In this document: positions 55,901-64,000 of the stretch, piece by piece
Layout: every line of letters begins with the position of its first letter
Position numbering within the stretch: position 1 is the first letter of the stretch
Source: Rhodococcus sp. 06-235-1A
Lineage (GTDB): Bacteria > Actinomycetota > Actinomycetes > Mycobacteriales > Mycobacteriaceae
Assembly: GCF_002258785.1 (NCBI RefSeq)
Contig: NZ_NOYI01000013.1
Span: forward strand, 186,001 to 250,000
DNA: 64,000 bases
Direction: 5' to 3'
Notes under the pieces: model-generated
What the model was told of the DNA's origin: nothing
Database searches by the model: none
Seen by the model: only the letters and a program-made list of their open reading frames with translations
Made by a program: the position numbers and the translations under genes

Positions 55901-57196
55901 ATGACCGCATCCACTCGAGGTCGTTCCGCAGGCTCCACTCCTGCCACCCAAAATCGTTCCGCAGGCTCCACTCCTGCCAGCATTCCCTGGGCCCTACGGA
56001 CCGACAAGCTGGTGGGGTCGGTGATCGATTCGTCGACATCGCTCCTCGCGGCGCAGAAGCACGACATCGTCCGCTTCGCCATGGGATCTCCCGCCGCCGA
56101 GACCGTCCCGGCCGCCGCGTTCACCGAGATCGCCGGCAGCGTGCTCACCGCGGATGCATTCGACTACGGCGCCACCGAAGGTGACCCCGGCCTGCTCGAC
56201 GCATTGCTCTCGTATCTCGATTCGGTGGGAGAACCCACGTCCGAGGAGCGGGTGGTGATCACCTCCGGGGGAATGCAGGGACTCGACATCGCCTGCAAGC
56301 TCTTCATCGACCCGGGTGACTTGGTGATCGTCGAAAGTCCTACGTACACCAATGGAACCGCCACCGTGCTCAGCTACGGGGGCGACATTCTCGAGGCCCC
56401 GATGGACAGTGACGGTCTCATCGTCGAGGCGCTGCCCGAGCTCGTGGAGCGCGCAGGTCGAGTGCCGAAGATGATCTATGTGATACCCAATTTCCAGAAC
56501 CCGTCGGGGGTCACCCTGTCGCTCGAGCGTCGTCAGCTGCTCATCGAGCTGGCGCACCGGTGGGGATCGGTAATTCTCGACGACGATCCGTACGGTCTGC
56601 TCCGCTTCTCGGGTGATCCGATTCCCAGTTTCGGCACGCTCAGTCCGAACGACCCATTGATCTTCTCCGTACGCACGTTCTCCAAGATGATCGCCCCTGG
56701 CCTGCGAGTGGGGTGGGTGGACGCGGCTCCCGAAGCGCGGCAATTGATCGTCAACGCCAAACAGGCCATGGATACGTGCACCAACCTGCCCGGTCAGCGA
56801 ATGGTGGCGGAGTACATCGGGCGCGGACTGCTGGGCGAGCACCTTCGGTCGTTGGCTTCGGTGTACCTGCCCCGCAAGGTTGCGATGCAGAACAGCATCG
56901 ACAAACACTTCGGTGAGTCGATGTCGACCACCGATCCCGAGGGTGGGTTCTTTCTCTGGGCGACGTTGCGCGGCAACGATGTCGACTTCTCGACCCAGGA
57001 CCTGTTCGAGACGGCGCTGGCCGAGGGAGTCGCCTACATCCCCGGACCTGCTTTGTCGGTGGGTGGGAAGTTCCACGACTCGCTGCGACTGTGCTTCGCG
57101 TCGTCGACACCCGAACGAATCGACGAGGGAATCAGGCGACTCGCCGTTGCGGTGGACAAGTCCAAGCACCTGCTCGCCTCCGACCCCACCCGATGA
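55901..57196 (+). CDS. class I/II PLP-dependent aminotransferase with repeated N-terminal insert
   Basis: The predicted 431 residues follow GAAGGAGTGAGC. The fold type I aminotransferase core starts near residue 30: FDYGATEGDPGLLDALLSYL near 87, TSGGMQGLDIACKLF near 124, YVIPNFQNPSGVTLS near 190, DDPYGLLRFSG near 227, and RTFSKMIAPGLRVGW near 259 with the PLP lysine. Relatives are 2-aminoadipate/aromatic aminotransferases and the catalytic half of MocR regulators; no DNA-binding part is present. Residues 6-27 contain RSAGSTPA twice, encoded by an exact 25-bp direct repeat, apparently inserted. Its substrate in this cluster is unknown. The stop overlaps the next gene (ATGA). Confidence 0.82.
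   Translation: MTASTRGRSAGSTPATQNRSAGSTPASIPWALRTDKLVGSVIDSSTSLLAAQKHDIVRFAMGSPAAETVPAAAFTEIAGSVLTADAFDYGATEGDPGLLDALLSYLDSVGEPTSEERVVITSGGMQGLDIACKLFIDPGDLVIVESPTYTNGTATVLSYGGDILEAPMDSDGLIVEALPELVERAGRVPKMIYVIPNFQNPSGVTLSLERRQLLIELAHRWGSVILDDDPYGLLRFSGDPIPSFGTLSPNDPLIFSVRTFSKMIAPGLRVGWVDAAPEARQLIVNAKQAMDTCTNLPGQRMVAEYIGRGLLGEHLRSLASVYLPRKVAMQNSIDKHFGESMSTTDPEGGFFLWATLRGNDVDFSTQDLFETALAEGVAYIPGPALSVGGKFHDSLRLCFASSTPERIDEGIRRLAVAVDKSKHLLASDPTR
55924..55980 (+). repeat. 25-bp direct repeat inside the aminotransferase N terminus
   Basis: CGTTCCGCAGGCTCCACTCC plus five more bases occurs twice, separated by a short ACCCAAAAT-type spacer. A diverged relative (about 20 of 25 bases) lies between crcB2 and the VOC gene near 46268-46292. 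This looks like a small dispersed repeat. Confidence 0.6.
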
Positions 57197-58389
57197 CCGT
57201 ATCGAATACCGAACGCGCTCTGCTCGATTCGATCGACGAACGCGAGATCGTCTCGCTGACGGCCGCTTTGATCGACGCCGGCGGTGAGAACCCGGGCGAC
57301 ACCGAGGAGAAGACTGCGAAAGTTCTCGCGGAGCACTGTCGCGCACTGGGATTCGACGTCGAGACCGTCGAGGTGGCTCCGGGCCGGCCCAACGTCATCG
57401 CGTCCATCGGATCCGGCGATCGGCCGGGAGTTCTGTTCGTCGGTCACTCCGATGTGGTTCCTGCGGGGACCGGTTGGACCAGCGACCCCTTCTCGGCCGT
57501 CGTTCGCGACGGACGCATCCTCGGCCGCGGGGCCTGCGACATGAAAGGTGGCCTGGCCGCAGTCGTGGCCGCGATGGCCGCGGTGCAGCGAGCCGGCCTC
57601 GCCGACGAACATCCGATGACGTTGGCGTGCCTGGTCGACGAAGAGGACACCGGCCTCGGCATTCGAGCCTTCGTGGCCGAGTCGCAGCACCGCACGTACA
57701 GCTGTTGTGTGGTGGCGGAGCCTACGGATCTGGTCACCATCTACGGCTGCAGAGGGGCGGCGAACCTGGAGATCGAGGTTCGGGGACGTTCCGCACATGC
57801 GGGGCAGCCGCGCAACGGAGCCAACGCCATCTCTGCTGCAGCACGCATCATCGGAATCATCGAGGGCTCCCAGGCCGAGCTGGATGCGAACCCCGACCCC
57901 GAACTGGGGCCGGCCACCTGGAATGTGGGGACGATAGCGGGAGGTACGGGCACCTCGATGGTCGCCGACCGGTGTGTCGTCACCGTCGACCGCCGTCTGT
58001 TGCCGGGCGAGAGTGCCGCCGGAGTCGTAGGAGATCTGCGATCCCGCATCGAATCTGCGGGACTCACCGGGTCCGGTATCGATGTCGAGATCGGTATCGC
58101 GATGGAAATGCCGGGCTTTCTGACCAGCGTGAACAACGGATTGGTCACTACCGCAGTGCAATCGGTTGTCGACAACGGATTTGGCCGTTCCACTGACATC
58201 TGGACCGCATCGTGCGATGGTGGTTTCGTGGCACAGCAGATGGGAATACCCACCGTCGTGCTCGGTCCGGGGGAGATCGACAAGCAAGCACATCGGCCGG
58301 ACGAGTCCGTTGCCGTGCGGCAATTGACCGACAGCGCAAGGGCGTACGCGTTGATCGCCACCAGAATTGCTGCACTACCAGGACTTTAG
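57193..58389 (+). CDS. M20-family deacylase (ArgE/DapE type)
   Basis: Two-zinc amidohydrolase of 398 residues. Metal-site motifs: GVLFVGHSDVVPAG near residue 77 (His and following Asp), RGACDMKGGLAAVVAAMAAV near 113 (bridging Asp), LVDEEDTG near 144 (catalytic Glu-Glu), VVAEPTD near 174, and HRPDESV near 372 (last His). The dimerisation domain has RGRSAHAGQPRNGANAI near 197. It probably removes an acyl group from an amino acid. Placed directly after an ectoine-hydrolase-like gene, N-acetyl-diaminobutyrate is the likely substrate. Known DoeB/EutE enzymes doing this are of the succinylglutamate desuccinylase (AstE) type, so this would be a substitute. Confidence 0.82.
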   Translation: MTVSNTERALLDSIDEREIVSLTAALIDAGGENPGDTEEKTAKVLAEHCRALGFDVETVEVAPGRPNVIASIGSGDRPGVLFVGHSDVVPAGTGWTSDPFSAVVRDGRILGRGACDMKGGLAAVVAAMAAVQRAGLADEHPMTLACLVDEEDTGLGIRAFVAESQHRTYSCCVVAEPTDLVTIYGCRGAANLEIEVRGRSAHAGQPRNGANAISAAARIIGIIEGSQAELDANPDPELGPATWNVGTIAGGTGTSMVADRCVVTVDRRLLPGESAAGVVGDLRSRIESAGLTGSGIDVEIGIAMEMPGFLTSVNNGLVTTAVQSVVDNGFGRSTDIWTASCDGGFVAQQMGIPTVVLGPGEIDKQAHRPDESVAVRQLTDSARAYALIATRIAALPGL

Positions 58390-58503
58390 CGCTGCACGAG
58401 GGGGTTGGCCGAAACGTATGTTCTGCATCGCCGTAATGTCGAACGCTGCGAAGTACCACACCGACGCTCCACTTTGTCCACAAAAGCGAGAGGTATTTCG
58501 ACC

Positions 58504-59931
58504 GTGACCGAAAATTCAGGGTCGGCAGCATCGCCGACCGGATATCCCCCCAGTACCGACACCCTGAGCCCGGACGAGACCAAGATTCTCCACCGCGCTA
58601 TCGGCGGATCTGCCCTCGGTAACGCAGTCGAGTGGTTCGACTACGCGGTGTACGGCTATCTCGCCGTCTACATCGCCGCCAACTTCTTCCCGTCCGAGGA
58701 CGGGGGAGCGAGCCTGCTCTCCACATTTGCCGTGCTGGCCGCGTCGTTCATCATTCGTCCCATCGGTGGCATCGTGCTCGGCCCACTCGGCGACCGCATC
58801 GGTCGTCAAAAGGTCCTCGTACTGACCGTCTCTATGATGACGTTGGCCACGGCGGCGATCGGTGTGCTGCCGACATTCGACACCATCGGCATCGCCGCAC
58901 CGTTGCTGCTGCTCGTCTGCCGTTTGGTGCAGGGTTTCTCCACCGGTGGTGAGTACGGCGGCGCAGCTGTGTTCATGGCCGAGTACGCGCCCGACAAGCG
59001 GCGTGGATTCTTCGGATCGTTCCTCGAGTTCGGAACTCTCGCCGGGACGGTGGGCGGTGCCACGCTGTGCACCCTGCTCAACGTCGGGCTCGGCGACGAG
59101 ACCATGGAGGCCTGGGGCTGGCGAATACCGTTCCTAGTGACGCTCCCATTGGGCGTCGTTGCGCTGTGGCTGCGGACCCGGCTCGAGGATTCTCCGGTGT
59201 TCGCCGAAGCGAAGGAAGACGGCGGCACGGTCGAAGAGGGTGCAGGCGGAGCCGTCACCTCACTCAAGGCCACCATGACGTACTGGCAGCGGATCCTGAT
59301 TCTGATGGGATTCGTGCTGCTCCTCAACATCGCGTATTACACCGTGCTGACGTTCTTGCCCTCGTACCTGAGCGACACGTTGGGGCACAGCACGACTCAG
59401 TCCAACTTCACCCTCGTGGCGATCATGATCATCATGATGGCGATCATCAATCCGATCGGCGCTCTGTCCGACCGGGTGGGCCGAAAGCCGTTGCTGCTGG
59501 CGGCCTGCGTCGGGTACTTCGTGCTCAGCGTTCCGCTGTTCCTGTTGATCATCAACACCGGACTGATCGGCCAGAGCATCGGCCTGCTCGGTCTCGGAGT
59601 GTTGCTGGTCATCATGTGCTCCTGTGTGTCATCGACACTGCCCGCACTGTTCCCCACTCAGGTGCGCTACGGAGCGTTCGCAATCGGATACAACGTCTCG
59701 ACGGCGCTCTTCGGCGGTACGGCACCGCTGATTCTGACGTTCCTGATCGACCGAACGGGTTCCAACCTGATTCCGGGTTGGTACATGATGATCGCAGCTG
59801 CCATTGCGTTCGTTCCGATTCTGTTGATGCCCGAGACGGCAGGGCGATCACTGCGCGGAACTCAGTGCCCCGGTGACAACGACGATGAGGTCGCTGCGTC
59901 CGGCGTCGAGCTCGTCGGCTACAAGAAGTAG
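58504..59931 (+). CDS. MFS transporter of the ProP/MHS type
   Basis: Proton symporter of 475 residues with about twelve membrane segments. GSALGNAVEWFDYAVYGYLA near 32, GPLGDRIGRQKVLVLTVSMM near 93, GFSTGGEYGGAAVFMAEYAP near 143, and GALSDRVGRKPLLLA near 318 place it near ProP, which carries proline, betaine and ectoine in other bacteria. GTG 58504 follows GAGAGG. Its position after the hydrolase and deacylase suggests uptake of the cluster's substrate. Other small polar acids are possible for this family. Confidence 0.82.
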   Translation: MTENSGSAASPTGYPPSTDTLSPDETKILHRAIGGSALGNAVEWFDYAVYGYLAVYIAANFFPSEDGGASLLSTFAVLAASFIIRPIGGIVLGPLGDRIGRQKVLVLTVSMMTLATAAIGVLPTFDTIGIAAPLLLLVCRLVQGFSTGGEYGGAAVFMAEYAPDKRRGFFGSFLEFGTLAGTVGGATLCTLLNVGLGDETMEAWGWRIPFLVTLPLGVVALWLRTRLEDSPVFAEAKEDGGTVEEGAGGAVTSLKATMTYWQRILILMGFVLLLNIAYYTVLTFLPSYLSDTLGHSTTQSNFTLVAIMIIMMAIINPIGALSDRVGRKPLLLAACVGYFVLSVPLFLLIINTGLIGQSIGLLGLGVLLVIMCSCVSSTLPALFPTQVRYGAFAIGYNVSTALFGGTAPLILTFLIDRTGSNLIPGWYMMIAAAIAFVPILLMPETAGRSLRGTQCPGDNDDEVAASGVELVGYKK

Positions 59932-59933
59932 CA

Positions 59934-60890
59934 GTGGCACCGGTTCTCGTCGTTCTGCACGCCGGCGATCTTCCCGACGGACTCGAGTCCGTCGCGGAGG
60001 TCGCCGACGTGAGGTACGCCACGGCCGACACCCTCGCGGATGCAGTCGACGGTGCCGACGTGTTGCTGCTGTGGGATTTCTTCTCGCCTGCAGTCGAATC
60101 CGCATGGCCGAGCTGCGGGTCGCTGAAGTGGATCCATATCGCCGCTGCCGGCGTGGACTCGTTGATGTTCGACGAGCTGGTGGAATCCGATGTGGTCGTG
60201 ACCAATTCGCGTGGCGTCTTCGATCGACCGATCGCGGAGTTCGTGCTGGCTCAGATCCTAGCGTTCGCCAAGGACTCCGAACGTTCACGTGCACTGCAGC
60301 ATTCGAAGATCTGGCAACACCGCGAGACCGAACGCATCGACGGTGCACACGCGATGATCGTGGGCACCGGAGCGATCGGTCGCGCCATCGCGGCTCTCCT
60401 GAGTGCAGTGGGAATGTCGATCTCGGGTGTGGGCCGCACGGCACGAGAAGACGACCGAGACTTCGGGACCGTGTACGCCAGTGACGATCTGGCGGCCGAA
60501 GTAGCGTGCGCCGACTACCTGGTTCTGGTCGCCCCGCTGACCGATCAGACGAGGGGAATGGTCGACGATTCGGTGCTGGCCGCGATGAAACCCGGTTCAC
60601 GCATCGTGAACGTGGGCCGCGGGGAGTTGCTCGACACCGAGGCGCTCCTGACGCACCTCGGCTCCGGGCACATCGCAGGTGCTGCACTCGACGTCTTCGA
60701 GACCGAACCGCTCTCGGCCGACCATCCATTGTGGACGGCCGAGAACGTGATCATCACTCCCCATATGAGCGGTGACGCGTTGGGGTGGAAGCAGCGACTC
60801 GCAGATGTGTTCGCCGACAACGCATGTCGATACTTCCGGGGCGAACCCCTGCTCAATGTCGTGGACAAGAAGCTCGGATTCGTGGTCTGA
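59934..60890 (+). CDS. D-isomer-specific 2-hydroxyacid dehydrogenase
   Basis: NAD(P)-dependent dehydrogenase of 318 residues. The nucleotide motif VGTGAIGRAIA is near 142; catalytic Arg lies in NVGRGEL near 224, Glu in DVFETEPL near 252 and His in TPHMSG near 277. The N terminus (GDLPDGLESVAEVADVRYAT) is shorter than in phosphoglycerate dehydrogenases, as in glyoxylate/hydroxypyruvate reductases. GTG 59934 lies two bases after the transporter stop, so it is the last gene of the run. It could reduce or oxidise a 2-hydroxy acid produced in the pathway. Convergent with the flavin oxidoreductase gene, 4 bp apart. Confidence 0.85.
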   Translation: MAPVLVVLHAGDLPDGLESVAEVADVRYATADTLADAVDGADVLLLWDFFSPAVESAWPSCGSLKWIHIAAAGVDSLMFDELVESDVVVTNSRGVFDRPIAEFVLAQILAFAKDSERSRALQHSKIWQHRETERIDGAHAMIVGTGAIGRAIAALLSAVGMSISGVGRTAREDDRDFGTVYASDDLAAEVACADYLVLVAPLTDQTRGMVDDSVLAAMKPGSRIVNVGRGELLDTEALLTHLGSGHIAGAALDVFETEPLSADHPLWTAENVIITPHMSGDALGWKQRLADVFADNACRYFRGEPLLNVVDKKLGFVV

Positions 60891-60894
60891 ATCC

Positions 60895-62022
60895 TCAGTA
60901 GGCCCGCTCGTACTGCGGTGCCACGGCCGGAGACATCTCCACCCCGAGTTCGCGGGCAGCACGCCGTGGCCAGTACGGATCACGCAGTAGTTCGCGCGCC
61001 AGCAGCACAGCTGTCGCCTCACCCAGCGAGACGATGTCCTCCGCCTGCTTGGGTTCGGTGATCATGCCGACCGCCGCGGCGGGCATCGTGGTTTCGTTCT
61101 GGATTCGCCGTGCGAACGGAACCTGGTAGCCGGGACCGACCGGAATCTTGGCGTGCACGTTTCCACCGGTGGAGGTATCGACCAGATCCACCCCGTGCTC
61201 GGTGAGGATCTGCGACAACGCGACGGTCTGATCCGAGGTCCAACTCGGAGCGTCCAATTCGGCTGTGCCTCTGGTGCCCTCAGTATGTTCGGGCTCGTCG
61301 AGCCAGTCCGTCGCCGACAGCCGGACGAACACCGGAAGCTCGGCCGGCCACACCTCACGGACCGCGTCGACAACTTCGATCAGCAGACGCGTGCGGCCCG
61401 CGAAGTCGCCGCCGTACGAGTCGGTCCGAGTGTTGCTGGCGGGGGACAGGAACTGGTGCAGCAGGTAGCCGTGTGCGCCGTGTATCTCGGCAACCTGAAA
61501 TCCTGCTTTCAGTGCGCGCTCGGCGGCCGTGCGGAAGTCGTCGACGATCTTCGCGATGTCCTCGGTTGTCGCTTCCCGCGGGGTCGCGTAGTCACCGAAC
61601 GCAACGGCGCTCGGGCCGACGGTCTCCCAACTTCGGGGGTCATCGGCAGGCAAGGACTTGCCACCCAACCAGGGAGCAGCTGTGGAACCCTTGCGCCCCG
61701 CGAGTGCCAGCTGGATGCCCGGGACGGTGCCGAAGGACTTGATCTCGGCCACGATCTTCGCGAGTGCATCGGCCTGGGTGTCGTTCCAGATACCCAGGTC
61801 CGACGGACTGATGCGGCCCTCGGGGCTCACCGCGGTGGCTTCGGTGACGATCAGACCGGCACCGCCGATCGCCCGGCTCACCAGGTGGGTGCGATGCCAG
61901 TCGCCCGCGACGCCGACGTGCTCGCCCGCGTCGTCGGCCGAGTACTGGCACATCGGTGCCATCCACACGCGATTGGGGAAGGTGACGTTGCGCAGGGTCA
62001 GAGGCTCGAACAGCACGCTCAC
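60895..62022 (-). CDS. old yellow enzyme family NADH:flavin oxidoreductase (YqjM type)
   Basis: FMN-containing ene-reductase of 375 residues. GTG 62022 follows GGAGGAACCACCT. TIM-barrel marks: PLTLRNVTFPNRVWMAPMCQ at 7-26 with the YqjM-type Cys near residue 25, HGAHGYLLHQFLSPASNTRT near 180, GTGGNVHAKIPVG-like loop near 276, and a C-terminal PYWPRRAARELG with the arginine finger typical of this subclass. It reduces activated C=C bonds. Physiological substrate unknown. Confidence 0.9.
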   Translation of the reverse strand: MSVLFEPLTLRNVTFPNRVWMAPMCQYSADDAGEHVGVAGDWHRTHLVSRAIGGAGLIVTEATAVSPEGRISPSDLGIWNDTQADALAKIVAEIKSFGTVPGIQLALAGRKGSTAAPWLGGKSLPADDPRSWETVGPSAVAFGDYATPREATTEDIAKIVDDFRTAAERALKAGFQVAEIHGAHGYLLHQFLSPASNTRTDSYGGDFAGRTRLLIEVVDAVREVWPAELPVFVRLSATDWLDEPEHTEGTRGTAELDAPSWTSDQTVALSQILTEHGVDLVDTSTGGNVHAKIPVGPGYQVPFARRIQNETTMPAAAVGMITEPKQAEDIVSLGEATAVLLARELLRDPYWPRRAARELGVEMSPAVAPQYERAY

Positions 62023-62135
62023 AGGTGGTTCCTCCGGTCGTCGGGCATCGCCGACGGGGAGTCGACGATCTTCACGCTGTGCTGCAACGACGCGGAGATG
62101 CAGCTTCATTCCCGTCCCCCATTAGTGTGTAGTTC

Positions 62136-63413
62136 ATGACAGCTTCCGTGACGGCCGAATCGGCGACCACGCCTGCCGACGAGCGTGAGAACGTCCACGC
62201 CGCGGCACGACGAGCGCGCAGCGCATCACGCGCGCTCGCACTGCTGACGACTGCAGAAAAGGACGCGGTGCTGCATGCCGCGGCCGACGCGGTCGTCGCT
62301 GCGGCGGAGCCGGTGCTGGCGGCGAATGCGGTCGACATCGAGAACGCGCGAGCGGCCGGTACCGACGAGGGGCTGCTGGATCGTCTACGGCTGACTGCGT
62401 CGCGCATCGACGGCATCGCCGCAGGATTGCGCCAGGTGGCTGGGTTGCCCGATCCGATCGGCGAGATCATCCGCGGTTCGACTCTGCCCAATGGGCTCGA
62501 GATCAGGCAGGTGCGGGTGCCGCTCGGGGTAGTGGGAATGGTCTACGAGGCGCGCCCCAACGTCACCGTCGATGCGTTCGGTCTTGCTTTCAAGTCGGGG
62601 AACGCAGTGCTGCTGCGCGGATCGTCGTCGGCGGCGCAGTCCAATGCGGCACTGGTCGACGCCCTGCAGGGAGCGTTGCGCGATCACGGTCTGCCCGAGT
62701 CTGCGGTGCAACTGCTGGGGAGTGCGGACCGTGCCACGGTCACCCACCTCATTCAGGCTCGCGGACTGGTGGACGTGGTGATCCCGCGCGGTGGCGCAGG
62801 GCTGATCGCTGCCGTCGTGCGTGATGCAACGGTCCCGACCATCGAGACCGGCGTCGGGAACTGCCACGTGTACGTCCACTCCTCGGCCGATCCGGACATT
62901 GCCGAGAAGATCGTGCTCAACGCCAAGACCCGCCGGGTCAGTGTCTGCAACGCCGCCGAGACCGTGTTGGTCGACGCTGCTATCGCCGAGACCATGGTGC
63001 CGCGGCTGCTGCAGGCGTTCCAGATGCACAGCGTCACGGTGCACGGCGACCTACCGGGGCTGGTTCCGGCTCATGACGAGGACTGGTCTCAGGAGTACCT
63101 CTCACTCGATATCGCGCTGAAGGTCGTCGGCGGAATCGACGAGGCGATCGGGCACATCGACCGCTACGGCACCGGTCACACCGAGGCGATCGTCGCTTCG
63201 GATCTCGGAGCCGCGCGCGAGTTCACCCGACGGGTCGACGCGGCCGCCGTGATGGTCAACGCGTCCACCGCGTTCACCGACGGTGAGCAATTCGGCTTCG
63301 GAGCCGAGATCGGCATCTCCACTCAGAAGCTGCACGCCCGCGGGCCCATGGGGTTGCCCGAACTGACCTCGACGAAATGGACCGTGTGGGGCGACGGGCA
63401 CGTTCGAGACTGA
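62136..63413 (+). CDS. proA: glutamate-5-semialdehyde dehydrogenase (gamma-glutamyl phosphate reductase)
   Basis: Second enzyme of proline synthesis: reduces gamma-glutamyl phosphate. The protein has 425 residues. Marks: [20 protein letters not shown] near 133, [19 protein letters not shown] near 161, [16 protein letters not shown] near 210, nucleophilic Cys in [15 protein letters not shown] near 271, and [20 protein letters not shown] near 388. ATG 62136 directly precedes the typical start. The kinase gene proB is about 22 kb upstream. Confidence 0.95.
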   Translation: MTASVTAESATTPADERENVHAAARRARSASRALALLTTAEKDAVLHAAADAVVAAAEPVLAANAVDIENARAAGTDEGLLDRLRLTASRIDGIAAGLRQVAGLPDPIGEIIRGSTLPNGLEIRQVRVPLGVVGMVYEARPNVTVDAFGLAFKSGNAVLLRGSSSAAQSNAALVDALQGALRDHGLPESAVQLLGSADRATVTHLIQARGLVDVVIPRGGAGLIAAVVRDATVPTIETGVGNCHVYVHSSADPDIAEKIVLNAKTRRVSVCNAAETVLVDAAIAETMVPRLLQAFQMHSVTVHGDLPGLVPAHDEDWSQEYLSLDIALKVVGGIDEAIGHIDRYGTGHTEAIVASDLGAAREFTRRVDAAAVMVNASTAFTDGEQFGFGAEIGISTQKLHARGPMGLPELTSTKWTVWGDGHVRD

Positions 63414-63457
63414 CGCCCGCGCCGTACCGACCAGACCCGATCATCAGGAGTTGTGAC

Positions 63458-64000
63458 GTGGATCGTGCCCTACCGACGACACCCCCGCTGTTCGCCAGCG
63501 TGGACGACGTCCTCGAGCGTCTGGCCGACACCGGCTATCTGGCCGACAAGGCCACGGCCACCTCGGTCTTTCTCGCCGACCGCCTCGGCAAGCCGCTGCT
63601 GATCGAGGGTCCGGCGGGTGTGGGCAAGACCGAACTCGCCCGGGCCGTGGCACAGACGACCGGTGCCGAACTGGTGCGATTGCAGTGCTACGAGGGTGTC
63701 GACGAAGCTCGAGCCCTGTACGAGTGGAACCATGCCAAGCAGATACTGCGCATCCAGTCGGGAACCAGTGCCGATTGGGACTCGACCAAGACGGACGTCT
63801 TCTCCGAGGAATTCTTGCTGGCGCGGCCGCTGCTGCAGGCGATTCGCCGCACCGATCCCACCGTCCTGCTCATCGACGAGACCGACAAGGCCGACGTGGA
63901 GATCGAGGGGCTGCTGCTCGAGGTCCTCAGCGACTTCGCGATCACCATTCCCGAACTCGGCACGATCACGGCGGAACGCACCCCGTTCGTGGTGCTCACC
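63458..64000 (+). CDS. MoxR-type AAA ATPase, 5' part
   Basis: The frame is open from GTG 63458 to the window edge, about 181 residues (MDRALPTTPPLFASVDDVLE). AGGAG lies seven bases upstream. Walker A GPAGVGKTELARAVA is near residue 51 and Walker B TVLLIDETDKADVEIEG near 142. MoxR ATPases usually work with a von Willebrand-factor-A protein to activate or assemble another enzyme; that partner and the rest of this gene lie beyond the window. Confidence 0.85.
   Translation, partial: MDRALPTTPPLFASVDDVLERLADTGYLADKATATSVFLADRLGKPLLIEGPAGVGKTELARAVAQTTGAELVRLQCYEGVDEARALYEWNHAKQILRIQSGTSADWDSTKTDVFSEEFLLARPLLQAIRRTDPTVLLIDETDKADVEIEGLLLEVLSDFAITIPELGTITAERTPFVVLT

Noticed and set aside
55901-57196. 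Class I aminotransferase as a MocR/EnuR-type regulator of ectoine genes
   Set aside because: The N terminus has only a short repeated tail and lacks the winged-helix domain; regulation is better assigned to the separate GntR/FCD protein.

Overview
The window is chromosomal DNA of a high-GC actinobacterium of the Mycobacteriales, most likely a Rhodococcus-type organism. The evidence is gene order (tig-clpP1-clpP2-clpX; valS-folC-DUF4233-ndk-rne-rplU-rpmA-obg-proB), the fused PcaL enzyme, an RsbW/SigF pair, frequent GTG starts and ATGA start/stop overlaps. Species cannot be fixed from the sequence alone. No insertion sequence, prophage, CRISPR array or rRNA was found.

Layout. 1-6.5 kb: the end of an Fpg/Nei DNA glycosylase, a glycine-rich membrane protein, tRNA-Gly(TCC) and tRNA-Pro(TGG), then trigger factor, the two ClpP subunits and ClpX. 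6.5-19.8 kb: a hydroaromatic and aromatic acid island. A metallo-beta-lactamase-fold hydrolase, an MHS-family transporter and a TetR regulator face a shikimate/quinate dehydrogenase and a 3-dehydroshikimate dehydratase that makes protocatechuate. The full beta-ketoadipate branch follows: pcaF, pcaR, pcaL, pcaB, pcaG and pcaH on the minus strand, and divergent pcaIJ. Together they take shikimate to succinyl-CoA and acetyl-CoA. 19.8-27.2 kb: fdhD, malQ, a FUSC-type membrane protein, rsbW-sigF behind a SigF-type promoter, and a frameshifted S9 peptidase. 27.2-40.7 kb: housekeeping genes valS to proB, then a sirtuin.

40.8-43.1 kb holds the ectoine biosynthesis genes ectABC on the minus strand; ectA and ectB are joined in one open frame with no stop between them. 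After a RecQ-family helicase, a crcB pair and a small rbsK-araC-VOC operon, 48.1-60.9 kb carries a nine-gene plus-strand catabolic cluster. Its members are a class III aminotransferase, an FAD/Fe-S oxidase, an aldehyde dehydrogenase, a GntR/FCD regulator, a creatinase-like M24 enzyme resembling ectoine hydrolase (DoeA/EutD), a class I aminotransferase, an M20 deacylase, a ProP-like transporter and a D-2-hydroxyacid dehydrogenase. Two near-identical palindromes, GATTGT-NN-ACAATC, lie upstream of the first gene and upstream of the M24 gene, and probably make the cluster one regulon. The most interesting proposal here is that it is an ectoine (or hydroxyectoine) uptake and degradation system, with an M20 enzyme in place of the usual DoeB/EutE deacetylase, about 5 kb from the biosynthesis genes.

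The window ends with an old yellow enzyme, proA and the 5' part of a MoxR-type AAA ATPase. Functions were assigned by reading motifs and neighbourhoods only; no database search was run.
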